NCBI RefSeq assembly: GCF_018390515.1 | Contig: NZ_JAHBBK010000002.1 | Coordinates: 849,743 to 913,742, forward strand | Length of the DNA stretch: 64,000 bases | DNA from: Mucilaginibacter sp. Bleaf8 | Lineage (GTDB): Bacteria; Bacteroidota; Bacteroidia; Sphingobacteriales; Sphingobacteriaceae | Direction: 5' to 3' | Shown: one piece after another, positions 54,507 through 62,209 of the stretch | Layout of the letters: every line of letters starts with the position of its first letter | Position numbering within the stretch: the first letter of the stretch is position 1 | The notes under the pieces: generated by a model | Told to the model about the DNA's origin: nothing | Database searches by the model: none | What the model saw: the letters and a program-made list of their open reading frames with translations, nothing else | Position numbers and translations under genes: made by a program

Positions 54507-54536
54507 AAAAAGGCTTTGGGTTTGCAAAGCCTTTTT
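54507..54536 (+). terminator. Intrinsic terminator after the integrase
   Basis: A 12-bp stem (54507-54518 with 54525-54536), 6-nt loop, T-rich 3' arm. Confidence 0.8.
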
Positions 54537-54678
54537 ATACAAGTAAAAGTATGTAGATAATAAATAGTTATCAATTGTTAGCCATTTTTATATTATAGTT
54601 GTGCTTCAACAGCAATTAACTCGACCGCTGCCGAACGAAGGATTAATTATTAGCAGCTTGGACGCTATAATAGCGGTT

Positions 54679-55020
54679 CTACTTGTCGCTGATAACCCTT
54701 TGGGCATGACATCTGATAACTTTTGAACAAACCCCATGAATATTCGCATCAAGCCATTTCTGCCCATCTTCGGATTTGAGTGAATTCCAAACAATATCTT
54801 GATAATCATTAGCCACTCTTATACGATATACGCAATCAGTTAATAGAATGGAGCCTTTATTTACACGACCTATTCGCCCAACACAACCTTTACCAACTCT
54901 TGCCATCAAAATATCTCCAGCATCGGCACTAATCTTTGAAGTTTTGTGCATAATAGTATTCTCAAATTCAAATATTGTAGGCTGCGGTTTTAAATTGGTT
55001 GTGTGTATAAGGGGGCGCTG
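54679..55020 (-). pseudogene. Remnant of a type I/IIG restriction target-recognition domain
   Basis: The minus-strand frame reads PLIHTTNLKP, then SADAGDILMARVGKGCVGR, LLTDCVYRIRV and GQKWLDANIHGVCSKVI. This resembles the last half of an HsdS-like or methylase-attached target-recognition domain. No plausible full-length start or complete domain is present, so it looks like a leftover. The 634-nt interval 54471-55104 otherwise shows nothing I can support. Confidence 0.5.
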
Positions 55021-55104
55021 CTTTAAACTGCTTTGATACAGCCTAATGCTTTTTGTGCCAAAATTTGCGACATTTGCATTCTTTAAACCATACGACTCAT
55101 CACC

Positions 55105-56607
55105 ATGGCAAAGACATTAGCAGAATTTAATCCCCGCCCGTACATGGAACTGGCCATTGAAGAAATGCGTAAATCTCAAAATGAACCCCGTGATGACGGT
55201 AAGGTTCCACCACAAGTGGGGGCAATTTTGGTCATGCCTAATGGTGATGTCCATCGCGCTTATCGTGGAGAACTTCGTGACGGCGACCATGCAGAATACA
55301 CTTTGCTAGAACGAAAATTAGCACACATGAAGCTCGATGAGGGCATTTTATTTACGACGCTGGAACCATGTGTAAAACGAAGTAATCCAAAAGTAGCCTG
55401 TTGCAAACGCACTTCGAAGGCACGAATCAAAACTGTTTACGTTGGAATAGAAGACCCAGATCCTACAGTTGATGGCAAAGGTATCGAACATTTAATTGAG
55501 AGCGGCGCAACTGTAGTTATGTTTGACAGTGACCTTCAAAAACAGATCCGTGAAGCCAATAAAGAATTTCTTGATCAGGCTGTTGAACGCAAATCGGCGC
55601 CGGCGCCAGCTGAAAAAAGCCGCCCTATGGAGCAAAGTGCCAATAAGGGTTTCGGTGATTTATCGGCGGAAGCGTTGCAGCGATTTATTATCGATGCCAG
55701 ATTAAACTATCGAATTGAAGATCAGTCTTTTCAGCAATATCTGATAGATTTAGGCGCATTAGTTAAAGACTCTGGTACAGATGAGCCGCGTGCGACCATG
55801 GCAGGTATCTTGCTTTTTGGTTTCGAACCGCGCTTATTATATAAGCAAGCTTCCCTACACGCTCATATCAAATACCCAGATGGCCGAGTAGAACAAACCG
55901 ACTTCGATGGCCCATTAGTTTTGATCCCCGAGCAAATAGAAGCCTGGTTGAAAAAAGTGTTACCGGTTTATAAAGACACCAGCAGCTTTAAGCGTGCCGA
56001 TATTATGGATTTTCCGATTGAGGTATTGCGTGAAGCGGTGATCAATGCTATCGTGCATCGTGATTATAATATAGAAGGTGCTAAAGCTTATTTGGAAATT
56101 GATTCTGAAAAAATTGTAGTGAAAAGCCCTGGTGGCCCTCTGCCGGTGATTACGTTGGATCAACTCAATACATTTAGCGCACCATCTATTTCCCGAAACC
56201 CAATTATTACTTATGTTTTTGGTAAAATGGATTATGTCGAAGAAAAAGGTTTTGGTATGCAGTCGCTGAAATCTTTAAACAGCACCTACGATCTTCCGTT
56301 ACCAGAATATACTTACAATGATCCTTTTTTGACGTTAACCTTCCCACGTAATATGGAGGCTGTTAAATCGGTTTCTGCAGCGCCGGGTATTAAGTCATTA
56401 ACTGAGGAAGAAATTAAGGGCTATGAATTTATAAAAGCTTCGGGTAGTGTGAGCCGTTCAGATTACGAAAAAGAATTTGGACTTCTGCGCAAGTCGGCTG
56501 AACGACAAATAAAACGATTAGTAGACTTGAGTCTTATCGTTAAAGAAGGTGGTAGTAAGAATACGGTTTACAAAGCAGTTCCGATTAAATCTGACGAACA
56601 AAAGTAA
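55105..56607 (+). CDS. Deaminase-GHKL ATPase fusion with possible C-terminal winged helix
   Basis: A 500-residue protein with three parts. Residues 1-155 form a cytidine-deaminase-fold domain: H62-A63-E64, P88-C89 and C99/C100 are the zinc and catalytic residues, as in RibD-like deaminases. Residues 225-400 match the HATPase_c_4 region of RecG-like/Schlafen-linked regulators: REAVINAIVHRDYN (309-322, N-box), SPGGPLPV (341-348) and EEKGFGM (379-385). Residues 405-500 may form a winged helix (EEEIKGYEFIKASGSVSRSDYEKEFGLLRKSAERQIKRLVDL). The usual AlbA_2 domain before HATPase_c_4 is absent and replaced by the deaminase. The substrate is unknown. Confidence 0.8.
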   Translation: MAKTLAEFNPRPYMELAIEEMRKSQNEPRDDGKVPPQVGAILVMPNGDVHRAYRGELRDGDHAEYTLLERKLAHMKLDEGILFTTLEPCVKRSNPKVACCKRTSKARIKTVYVGIEDPDPTVDGKGIEHLIESGATVVMFDSDLQKQIREANKEFLDQAVERKSAPAPAEKSRPMEQSANKGFGDLSAEALQRFIIDARLNYRIEDQSFQQYLIDLGALVKDSGTDEPRATMAGILLFGFEPRLLYKQASLHAHIKYPDGRVEQTDFDGPLVLIPEQIEAWLKKVLPVYKDTSSFKRADIMDFPIEVLREAVINAIVHRDYNIEGAKAYLEIDSEKIVVKSPGGPLPVITLDQLNTFSAPSISRNPIITYVFGKMDYVEEKGFGMQSLKSLNSTYDLPLPEYTYNDPFLTLTFPRNMEAVKSVSAAPGIKSLTEEEIKGYEFIKASGSVSRSDYEKEFGLLRKSAERQIKRLVDLSLIVKEGGSKNTVYKAVPIKSDEQK

Positions 56608-56642
56608 AAGTTCGCGAGTTTTGGCGCATTTCAATAAGAAAC

Positions 56643-56854
56643 ATTCGCGACAGCGTGTCGCGAATGAGCGCGCAAATCATTGAAAAAATACCATTCGCGA
56701 CAAGATTCGCGACAGCTTGTCGCGAATGCGCGCGCAAATAATAAAAAAAATGCTATTCGCGACAACGCGCATCGGTTTTTGTCGCGAATGCGCATCGCGC
56801 GCGCAAAAAAATCGGCATTCGCGACAGGATTCGCGACAACGTGTCGCGAACCGA
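56643..56854. repeat. Four-unit array of TTCGCGACA/TGTCGCGAA palindromes
   Basis: Units start at 56643, 56693, 56755 and 56817, spaced 50-62 nt. Each has ATTCGCGACA facing TGTCGCGAA(T) (56643-56665; 56705-56727; 56755-56789; 56829-56850). Units two and four also carry an extra left half-site (56693, 56817). Two spacers repeat GCGCGCAAA. It fills the interval between the convergent deaminase-GHKL and 56899 genes. It could be a regulator-binding array, a transcript-end structure or a non-coding RNA; the sequence does not decide. Confidence 0.75.
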
Positions 56855-56855
56855 G

Positions 56856-56909
56856 TGTTCAAGTAATTGCGCTGTTCATGTTTCATGAACAATTACTTTT
56901 ATTTGAACA
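56856..56909. repeat. Imperfect large inverted repeat with perfect inner hairpin
   Basis: Outer arms TGTTCAA (56856-56862) and TTGAACA (56903-56909) enclose TAATTG/CAATTA and a perfect 8-bp inner hairpin (56873-56880 with 56884-56891). It overlaps the 3' end of the minus-strand gene and may terminate transcription. Confidence 0.6.
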
Positions 56910-57525
56910 CCGCGCGGCGCAGATTAAGCGGCATGGCCATCGGCCCCCAGCGCAAAAGGTCCATCAATTGTTGCCGGTCTTCCAGTTCGCCGCGCCGGAT
57001 CATACGTTTGGTGGGTTTGCCTTTATAACCGCTGTTGAGTCTTTTGCTGTATTCGGCTTCCAGTTGCTTTTCCAGTTCCCAATAGCGATCATTATAGCGG
57101 TTCATTTTGGAACTGAGTTGGATAGGATAATAAATACGGTTCTGATAGGCGTCGCGGGCTTTCCAGCGGTGGCTGCTATAAGCGCGGTAAAGGATGCGGC
57201 AACGTTTGCCGCTTTCCGGGCAAACCATATAGAGCACGGCGCCCTTACCTAAGTTGCTGGCTTGTTCTACTAATTCAATACTGTAGTCATAATCATAATC
57301 CTGGCCACCAGTAGTCAGGCGATAGCGCAGGCGCAAATGCCCGCCTTCACCGGGCCGGTAGTCGCTGTCTATTCGTATCTCACCGGTTTTTTCTCCGCGG
57401 CTTTCCCAACTCAAGGAGCCATTGATCTGCTTGCCTTTTTGGATCAGCCCTTGCTTCAATAAATAAGTTAATTCGATGCGGTGACTGCCTTTGGTAGTCG
57501 CCGCGCCGGTACCGCTTCTGCCCAT
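56899..57525 (-). CDS. Basic hypothetical protein, third gene of a minus-strand island operon
   Basis: From the ATG at 57525 (MGRSGTGAATTKGSHRIEL) it is 208 residues. It reads like a broadly spread uncharacterised family with GSLSW, a beta stretch LRLRYRLTTGG, VLYMVCPESGKRCRILYRA, then a basic helical tail (RYWELEKQLEAEYSKRLNSG, RMIRRGELEDR). The CPESGKRC pair could be a half zinc knuckle. The upstream TTG-initiated frame adds two residues. I cannot assign a function. It is preceded by the same AACCTAAAT-type spacer as the next gene. Confidence 0.6.
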   Translation of the reverse strand: MGRSGTGAATTKGSHRIELTYLLKQGLIQKGKQINGSLSWESRGEKTGEIRIDSDYRPGEGGHLRLRYRLTTGGQDYDYDYSIELVEQASNLGKGAVLYMVCPESGKRCRILYRAYSSHRWKARDAYQNRIYYPIQLSSKMNRYNDRYWELEKQLEAEYSKRLNSGYKGKPTKRMIRRGELEDRQQLMDLLRWGPMAMPLNLRRAVFK

Positions 57526-57546
57526 ATGCAAAAATAACCTAAATCT

Positions 57547-58515
57547 TTAAGAAAAAGTACGTAAACGTTCTATAAGTAATTGAAGATCAACCGTCGTACC
57601 GGAAAATATTTCGGCTTGATATTTCTTTGCTAAACCCGTTTGTTCAAGTTCGAATTTTCGCTGTTTATCTGTAAATACCAAGTCAGCGGCAGGTAAGCCA
57701 GTCGCCAGGCGCATAATATCGATCTGGTCGTTGATCGTTTCTTTTTTATGCTCGATGGCCAGGTTGGCAGTTAGGCTGATGCGGATATCCAAGGGCGGTA
57801 TCTGATCAAACCCGGTTTCCGTAACGATCTTTAAAAGCTCCACGGCTTCGGCCGTGTTCATTTTATGCTGCCAGAGCAAGAGTTGAAAAACCAGGTCCAC
57901 CCAATCGATCACAGGTCCGCTTTCAAATTCAACGCCACGGCTGATGAGGTGGCCTACGGTCAATAATTCAGTCAATCGGTCTTTGAAAGGCAATACCTGC
58001 ATCCAGCGACTGGCCAGATACATCGGTTCCATTACCGACCGGGGAAAGCGCTTTTCGGCGAGGATCGTCCGCAGGTCATTGGCGCCGGCAGCGGCTTCGG
58101 TCACTTTAGCATTCAGGTCTTGATGCTGCGCTTTGAAGCCCGCGAAAGCCCCATCGCGGCTGATCGTTGCTTGATGTTTCAATGGTATACAAAAGGTATC
58201 CTGGTTGATTGGCTGATGGCGCAATAGCGCGATCATGTAATTAGCAGTAATGGCTGCTTCCGGCAGGAAAGCCAGGCCCTGGCCGAGTTCATGCAGCTTA
58301 CGATCTACTTTAGCCGCGCGTTCCTGGGTCTTATTTGCGGATTCTAAAAAGTGTTCGGTCGGCACCGGGCAAATAAGCTTACCTTCGGCAAACCGGGCTT
58401 CAATTAGCGTCGCTATTTCCGCCCATAATGCATTCGGTTGTTCGTCAAATAAATTACTGGCCGCGAACTGATCAATATACAAGCAAACTTTACCGGCACC
58501 GAAATAGCTTTTCAT
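57547..58515 (-). CDS. PIN-like nuclease candidate, 322 aa
   Basis: The N-terminus reads CLYIDQFAASNLF (D15) and then LICPVPTEHFLES (E54/E58), which matches the first Asp strand and the Glu helix of PIN-like domains. Near the C-terminus DQIDIMRLATGLPAADLVFTD supplies further acids (D263, D266, D278, D283). The middle (about 90-250) is helical and unrecognised. If correct it would be a metal-dependent ribonuclease. The gene lies 34 bp after the stop of the 58550 gene on the same strand, so an operon is likely. Confidence 0.5.
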   Translation of the reverse strand: MKSYFGAGKVCLYIDQFAASNLFDEQPNALWAEIATLIEARFAEGKLICPVPTEHFLESANKTQERAAKVDRKLHELGQGLAFLPEAAITANYMIALLRHQPINQDTFCIPLKHQATISRDGAFAGFKAQHQDLNAKVTEAAAGANDLRTILAEKRFPRSVMEPMYLASRWMQVLPFKDRLTELLTVGHLISRGVEFESGPVIDWVDLVFQLLLWQHKMNTAEAVELLKIVTETGFDQIPPLDIRISLTANLAIEHKKETINDQIDIMRLATGLPAADLVFTDKQRKFELEQTGLAKKYQAEIFSGTTVDLQLLIERLRTFS

Positions 58516-58549
58516 AAATTTAAAAATAACCTAAATTCTTAAGGAAATG

Positions 58550-59494
58550 TTAATCTTTATAGCCAAGCGATCTGGCATCAGTTAACTCAAATTTCTTAGC
58601 CATGGTCAAAGCAAAAGCATTAATGGCATCGGCCGGGGTATTAAACGCCTGCGAAAATGTGTTAAACCCGTCAGATTTATAAGGTTCCAAAGCGTGCAAT
58701 GCCGCTTTGACATACCAGTGCGCCCTATCATCTAAACCGGACAGCCAAGCAAATGCCGCCGGGGGCGCACAATCAATCACCGCCTTAAATCTACCCGTAG
58801 CACTGACTAATATATTAGCCGGATATTGGCCTTCAGCCAACTGGGTGGTGAAATGCCTGCTGAGTATCGGTGCATCAGATGCGATGACCTTGGCAATGAA
58901 TTGCGCGGCAGCATCCTGGCTATCGGTGTTTTTGTCGTCACAATTGGCCGTATCTATGCAGCATTGATCTTTATGATGATGGCAGGTATCGATGCGGTCA
59001 AATGTCGCTACGGGGATATCCGCTTCCAGCATAAATTCTACTGTAGTCTGACTATCCCAATAATGAGTTTTTGTCATTGCATCATAGCGCCAGGGGCCAT
59101 TATCGACCGCCGGGTCATAAAGCTTTAATTCGGGATGTTCCAGATCTGTCAGCAAAAAGCGGTGCGCGACCGCATTGTAGTCGCGGGTTTCAACCCAATA
59201 GTAATATTGAACATTGCTTATTTTTTCAAAAGAAACTTCAAAGACAACATTGCCATAGCGGGAGCCATTATGCCAGCGATTGGGTGAAAGCCAATTCACG
59301 AGTGTGCGGCTGCTGTATAACCGGCTTTCGTCATCAAACACCAACCCGGCTTTGCATTTGCCATCTTGCAAGATGCGGATGGCGGTATGGATATGGGCAA
59401 TATGTGAAAAAATGGTCAATGGGCGCAATTGCTCTTTCCAGTTGGCTTCAGTATAAACGGGGTGATAGGTTTGTTTCCAGCTCATTAAATTCAT
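58550..59494 (-). CDS. DarT/ART-like candidate protein, 314 aa
   Basis: The protein begins with HIAHIHTAIRILQDGKCKAGLVFDD (H31, H34, H36), then LVNWLSPNRWHNGSRYGNVVFEV and YYWVETRDYNAVAHRFLL (E102). The opening recalls the HIT(H)I...IL..G.L of DarT-type ADP-ribosyltransferases, but the later motifs differ, so this is a weak inference. A His/Cys-rich segment (TCHHHKDQCC, C171-C185) may bind a metal. It is the first gene of the minus-strand operon and divergent from the DUF2971 gene. Confidence 0.5.
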   Translation of the reverse strand: MNLMSWKQTYHPVYTEANWKEQLRPLTIFSHIAHIHTAIRILQDGKCKAGLVFDDESRLYSSRTLVNWLSPNRWHNGSRYGNVVFEVSFEKISNVQYYYWVETRDYNAVAHRFLLTDLEHPELKLYDPAVDNGPWRYDAMTKTHYWDSQTTVEFMLEADIPVATFDRIDTCHHHKDQCCIDTANCDDKNTDSQDAAAQFIAKVIASDAPILSRHFTTQLAEGQYPANILVSATGRFKAVIDCAPPAAFAWLSGLDDRAHWYVKAALHALEPYKSDGFNTFSQAFNTPADAINAFALTMAKKFELTDARSLGYKD

Positions 59495-59519
59495 TCCGTA
59501 AAATTAGATGACTTCAATG

Positions 59520-59527
59520 TATTTTTG
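59520..59527 (+). promoter_or_regulatory. -7 promoter box TATTTTTG of the DUF2971 gene
   Basis: An exact TAnnTTTG match 16 nt before the ATG at 59544. The matching -33 element is not clear. Confidence 0.5.
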
Positions 59528-59543
59528 TCTAAACTTTATCGAC

Positions 59544-60338
59544 ATGTCTGAAATGCCTGCCACGCTCTATAAGTACCGGATATGGTCTGAGCCTTATCAC
59601 CAAAAAATAATCACCGAGCAACAGGTGTTTTTAGCTTCGCCTGCTAATTTGAATGATCCGTTCGATGCATCCTTGCCTTTTCGCTATGACCCGGCAGAAT
59701 TAACAGAAGACAACATCTTTTTGAAAATGATGGAAGTTGGTAAACGAGAATACCCGGATAAGACGGATACTGAATTGCATCAAATGGCCTTTCAACGTCA
59801 ATCCTCGGGTGTGTTTGCCAGCGGCGATTATTGGAAAGAGGTACATGAAGAAACTAAGAAGAATTTACACACTACCTTCGGTATTTTGTCTTTAACCACG
59901 AAACGGGATAATTTATTAATGTGGGCACATTATGCGAATTGCCACAAAGGCTTTTGCATTGGGCTGGATACTGAAATGTTATATCAGGCTATTGGTGGTA
60001 CGCTTGGGCCGGTGATTTACGATGATGTTTTCCCTTTTATTCCGCTTTTTGAAGGCGATGTCCCTGCGCTTATACGTCATATGAACACGAAGTCTAAGCA
60101 TTGGGGCTATGAAGATGAGTATCGGTTAACGAAAGCCAATTCGGCCAATAAGGCCTGGACGATACCCAAAGAGGCAATCAAAGAAGTGATTATCGGTTGC
60201 AATATGCCGGTAGATCAGCAAGCCGCAATTTGCGATGCGGTTGAAAAGCATGCGCCGGGTGCGAAAATCTTAACCGCCCATACTAGCCTCGAAAGATTCG
60301 AATTGAACATTTATCCGTACACTAAAATATCTTATTGA
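59544..60338 (+). CDS. DUF2971 protein
   Basis: From the ATG at 59544 (MSEMPATLYKYRIWSEPY) it has 264 residues. The family signatures are LYKYR near the start, FLASPANLNDPFD, LLMWAHYANCHKGFCIGLD and WGYEDEYRL. DUF2971 proteins are frequent in defence islands; an enzymatic role has been suspected, but none is established to my knowledge. Upstream ATGs would place the start before the -7 box. Its end overlaps the truncated minus-strand gene by 7 bp. Confidence 0.82.
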   Translation: MSEMPATLYKYRIWSEPYHQKIITEQQVFLASPANLNDPFDASLPFRYDPAELTEDNIFLKMMEVGKREYPDKTDTELHQMAFQRQSSGVFASGDYWKEVHEETKKNLHTTFGILSLTTKRDNLLMWAHYANCHKGFCIGLDTEMLYQAIGGTLGPVIYDDVFPFIPLFEGDVPALIRHMNTKSKHWGYEDEYRLTKANSANKAWTIPKEAIKEVIIGCNMPVDQQAAICDAVEKHAPGAKILTAHTSLERFELNIYPYTKISY

Positions 60339-60634
60339 TCTTCGGAAAGTTCTAAGGTATCCCAATCAAAATAGCGGTAAGTAACCGGGATGTCGAAGCG
60401 GTCACGCAGGTAGGCCAGATAGGTTAAGGCATCGGGTTCGGGTTGGCGGTCACCGACGATGATGAGTTGTTTGGCTCTTTCCTTTCCGGGGTAGTAGGCG
60501 TATTCCATGACTTGCCCGAGTGCGTCGCGGATATTGCGTTTCGGACTGGCCGTTTTAATCTCAAAGTAATGCCAGTCGCCGTCATGGGTCAGCGCTTTAA
60601 TGTCGACACGGCTGGTTTCGATATCTACTTTCCG
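60332..60634 (-). pseudogene. 3' remnant of a PD-(D/E)xK nuclease gene
   Basis: The minus strand from about 60634 to a TAA at 60332-60334 reads VDIKALTHDGDWHYFEIKTA, then RDALGQVMEYAYYPGK, IIVGDRQPEP and YLRDRFDIPVTYRYFD. The D...EIK arrangement is a PD-(D/E)xK nuclease core. There is no start: the codon before 60634 in frame is TAG, and the homologous text stops there. The 5' portion is therefore missing, apparently by a deletion or insertion near 60632-60640. Confidence 0.65.
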
Positions 60635-60640
60635 CTATAT

Positions 60641-60922
60641 ATGTTACTACCCAACAAAGATTACTCTCCATTTCAAGTTCTATCAGCGATCAGACGTTCT
60701 CTTCGTCGTTTATCAATAGCGAAGAAATACCAGCACCTGAACTCATTGGTCGTATTCAAAACGACAAACAAAGGCTTTCATTTCTTTCACACTTTAGACG
60801 ACTTCATCTTTCTTGAATTACCCCAATACCCAATCGCTTTGTTCTACTTCTTCAACGAGGAATTTGAAACAGTTAAAGCCGCACACGACAAAGCAATGTC
60901 AGTCATCAAAAAGGTGTATTAG
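60641..60922 (+). CDS. Hypothetical protein, possibly a C-terminal gene fragment, 93 aa
   Basis: From an ATG at 60641 the frame codes 93 residues with good codon use: MLLPNKDYSPFQVLSAIRRS, a strand HLNSLVVFKTTNK, and FEFFHTLDDFIFLELPQYPIA-like text near the middle (HTLDDFIFLELPQYPIALF). It begins 6 nt from the broken end of the nuclease remnant, so it may have lost its own 5' part and only accidentally have an ATG. I do not recognise the family. Its stop is 1 bp from the stop of the convergent AAA-Mrr gene. Confidence 0.45.
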   Translation: MLLPNKDYSPFQVLSAIRRSLRRLSIAKKYQHLNSLVVFKTTNKGFHFFHTLDDFIFLELPQYPIALFYFFNEEFETVKAAHDKAMSVIKKVY

Positions 60923-60923
60923 T

Positions 60924-62063
60924 CTAAGTGATGATTTTCGGGGGTGCTGTCTCGATCATGGTGCTTAATTTTACAAAGTCGATCAGGCTCATTTGGTGTT
61001 CGAATTTAGATTGAAATACCTGGGCATCCGGTGAAAAATACGAACTAGTTACGACCATGCCAGCAGTTGCACGATCAGCATTCATGCGGCCGATCAGATC
61101 ACTGACAACACTAACGCCAACAGGCCGGTCCGGTGCATAGCGTTTACATTCGGCATAGATCATAAAATTGCCAACTTCACGGTGATCGAGTATTATTAAT
61201 TCTTTTCCGCCATCGCGGGTCTGTTGGGTGATCTGCACTTTGTAACCCCGTTCATCAAATAGTTCAGCAACCAATTCTTCAAACTGTCGCGGAGTTAGGT
61301 TGTAAACTTCTGTTGCTCTGCGCCCGATGTGGTCCAATATGCGTCGGTTAACAAACCTTAAATCTGTAATGATTTGTGGCGTTTCCTCAACTGTAAGTTT
61401 CGGACGCTCCAATTCTTCGATGATTTGCGGGTTACGATAGGCAAATTCATCCGGAGTAACCAGCATCATTAAATGGGATATGATCAAAGCTGGGTTACCT
61501 TGATGTTCACTCAGCATATCCCGTACGGTCATGATCAAGTCCGGATGTTTGTCGGACCGTTCCCCAAAAAAGTCGGCCAGTCGGCGAACGTCCGTTTCAT
61601 TCAAACCACGCAGCCGTAGCCTGTGCGCGTTCGCTTCAAATACTTTTTCATTGATCTGCTTTCTCGCGGATAGAATCACTCGAAAACCCCATTTGCGACC
61701 TTCCTTAAGCAGCGTTGCGACTTTCTCCCGAATGGATTTTGAAAGGATCTGATCAAAATCATCAATAATGAGTAGCTCTGGAAAAGCATTGATGTTAGGT
61801 CTCCTTAATTGCGATAATAACCACGGCGACAATAATGATTCGTCTCCTTCGATTTCATAACCCCGCAACATCGTTATCGAGAGATAGCCCACCGGGTTTG
61901 TTTCCTTAAAAGCTTCCAATAAAGCCGTCTTGCCGATACCAGGATCGCCATAAACGATCACATGCCCGTAAAAGCGCTGCTGAGACAACTCATGAAGCTC
62001 CCGCGAACGGGAAATTTTGATCAGTTCTTTAAATTCTGTACTGTTAATAATGTCCGGCGCCAT
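60924..62063 (-). CDS. AAA/STAND-type ATPase fused to an Mrr-like endonuclease
   Basis: A 379-residue protein. Residues 20-220 hold a P-loop ATPase: Walker A YGDPGIGKT (38-46), Walker B LLIIDDFD (97-104) and a sensor-like ILSARKQ (130-136). Residues 255-345 are an Mrr-type nuclease domain: LTPRQFEELVAELFDERGY (256-274), D284-G-G and E305-C-K307. That is an intact PD-(D/E)xK core. NTPase-nuclease fusions of this kind are typical of restriction and abortive-infection effectors. It follows a 33-codon ORF by 13 nt on the same strand. Confidence 0.83.
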   Translation of the reverse strand: MAPDIINSTEFKELIKISRSRELHELSQQRFYGHVIVYGDPGIGKTALLEAFKETNPVGYLSITMLRGYEIEGDESLLSPWLLSQLRRPNINAFPELLIIDDFDQILSKSIREKVATLLKEGRKWGFRVILSARKQINEKVFEANAHRLRLRGLNETDVRRLADFFGERSDKHPDLIMTVRDMLSEHQGNPALIISHLMMLVTPDEFAYRNPQIIEELERPKLTVEETPQIITDLRFVNRRILDHIGRRATEVYNLTPRQFEELVAELFDERGYKVQITQQTRDGGKELIILDHREVGNFMIYAECKRYAPDRPVGVSVVSDLIGRMNADRATAGMVVTSSYFSPDAQVFQSKFEHQMSLIDFVKLSTMIETAPPKIIT

Positions 62064-62076
62064 GATTACTGATTAA

Positions 62077-62178
62077 TTATTCGTCCAGAAATTTATCGAA
62101 TTGTGGTTGGTGAGTCATATAGACCAACCAGGAATCATTCTTTTGTTTATGAAGTAATACCGAGATTATTTTTTTCAT
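62077..62178 (-). CDS. Small upstream ORF of the AAA-Mrr gene, 33 aa
   Basis: On the minus strand an ATG at 62178 opens a 33-codon frame ending in TAA at 62077-62079. The protein begins MKKIISVLLHKQKNDSWLVY and ends QFDKFLDE, with charged and aromatic residues and no obvious low complexity. It is 13 nt before the AAA-Mrr start, so it is cotranscribed with it. It could be a real small protein (for example a regulator or immunity partner) or a leader; I cannot tell. Confidence 0.5.
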   Translation of the reverse strand: MKKIISVLLHKQKNDSWLVYMTHQPQFDKFLDE

Positions 62179-62209
62179 GTGATGGTTTAATATTTTCTAA
62201 ATTTAACAG

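Noticed and set aside
56643..56854. CRISPR array
   Set aside because: The repeated units are palindromes with partly shared spacers of unequal length; there are no distinct 30-40-nt unique spacers and no cas gene nearby.
56640..56910. Retron or reverse-transcriptase non-coding RNA
   Set aside because: The inverted repeats suggested it, but there is no reverse transcriptase gene in the window.
60443..60640. Upstream extension of the 60641 gene on the plus strand
   Set aside because: This part is antisense to a clear PD-(D/E)xK nuclease remnant on the minus strand, so only the portion from 60641 is kept as coding.
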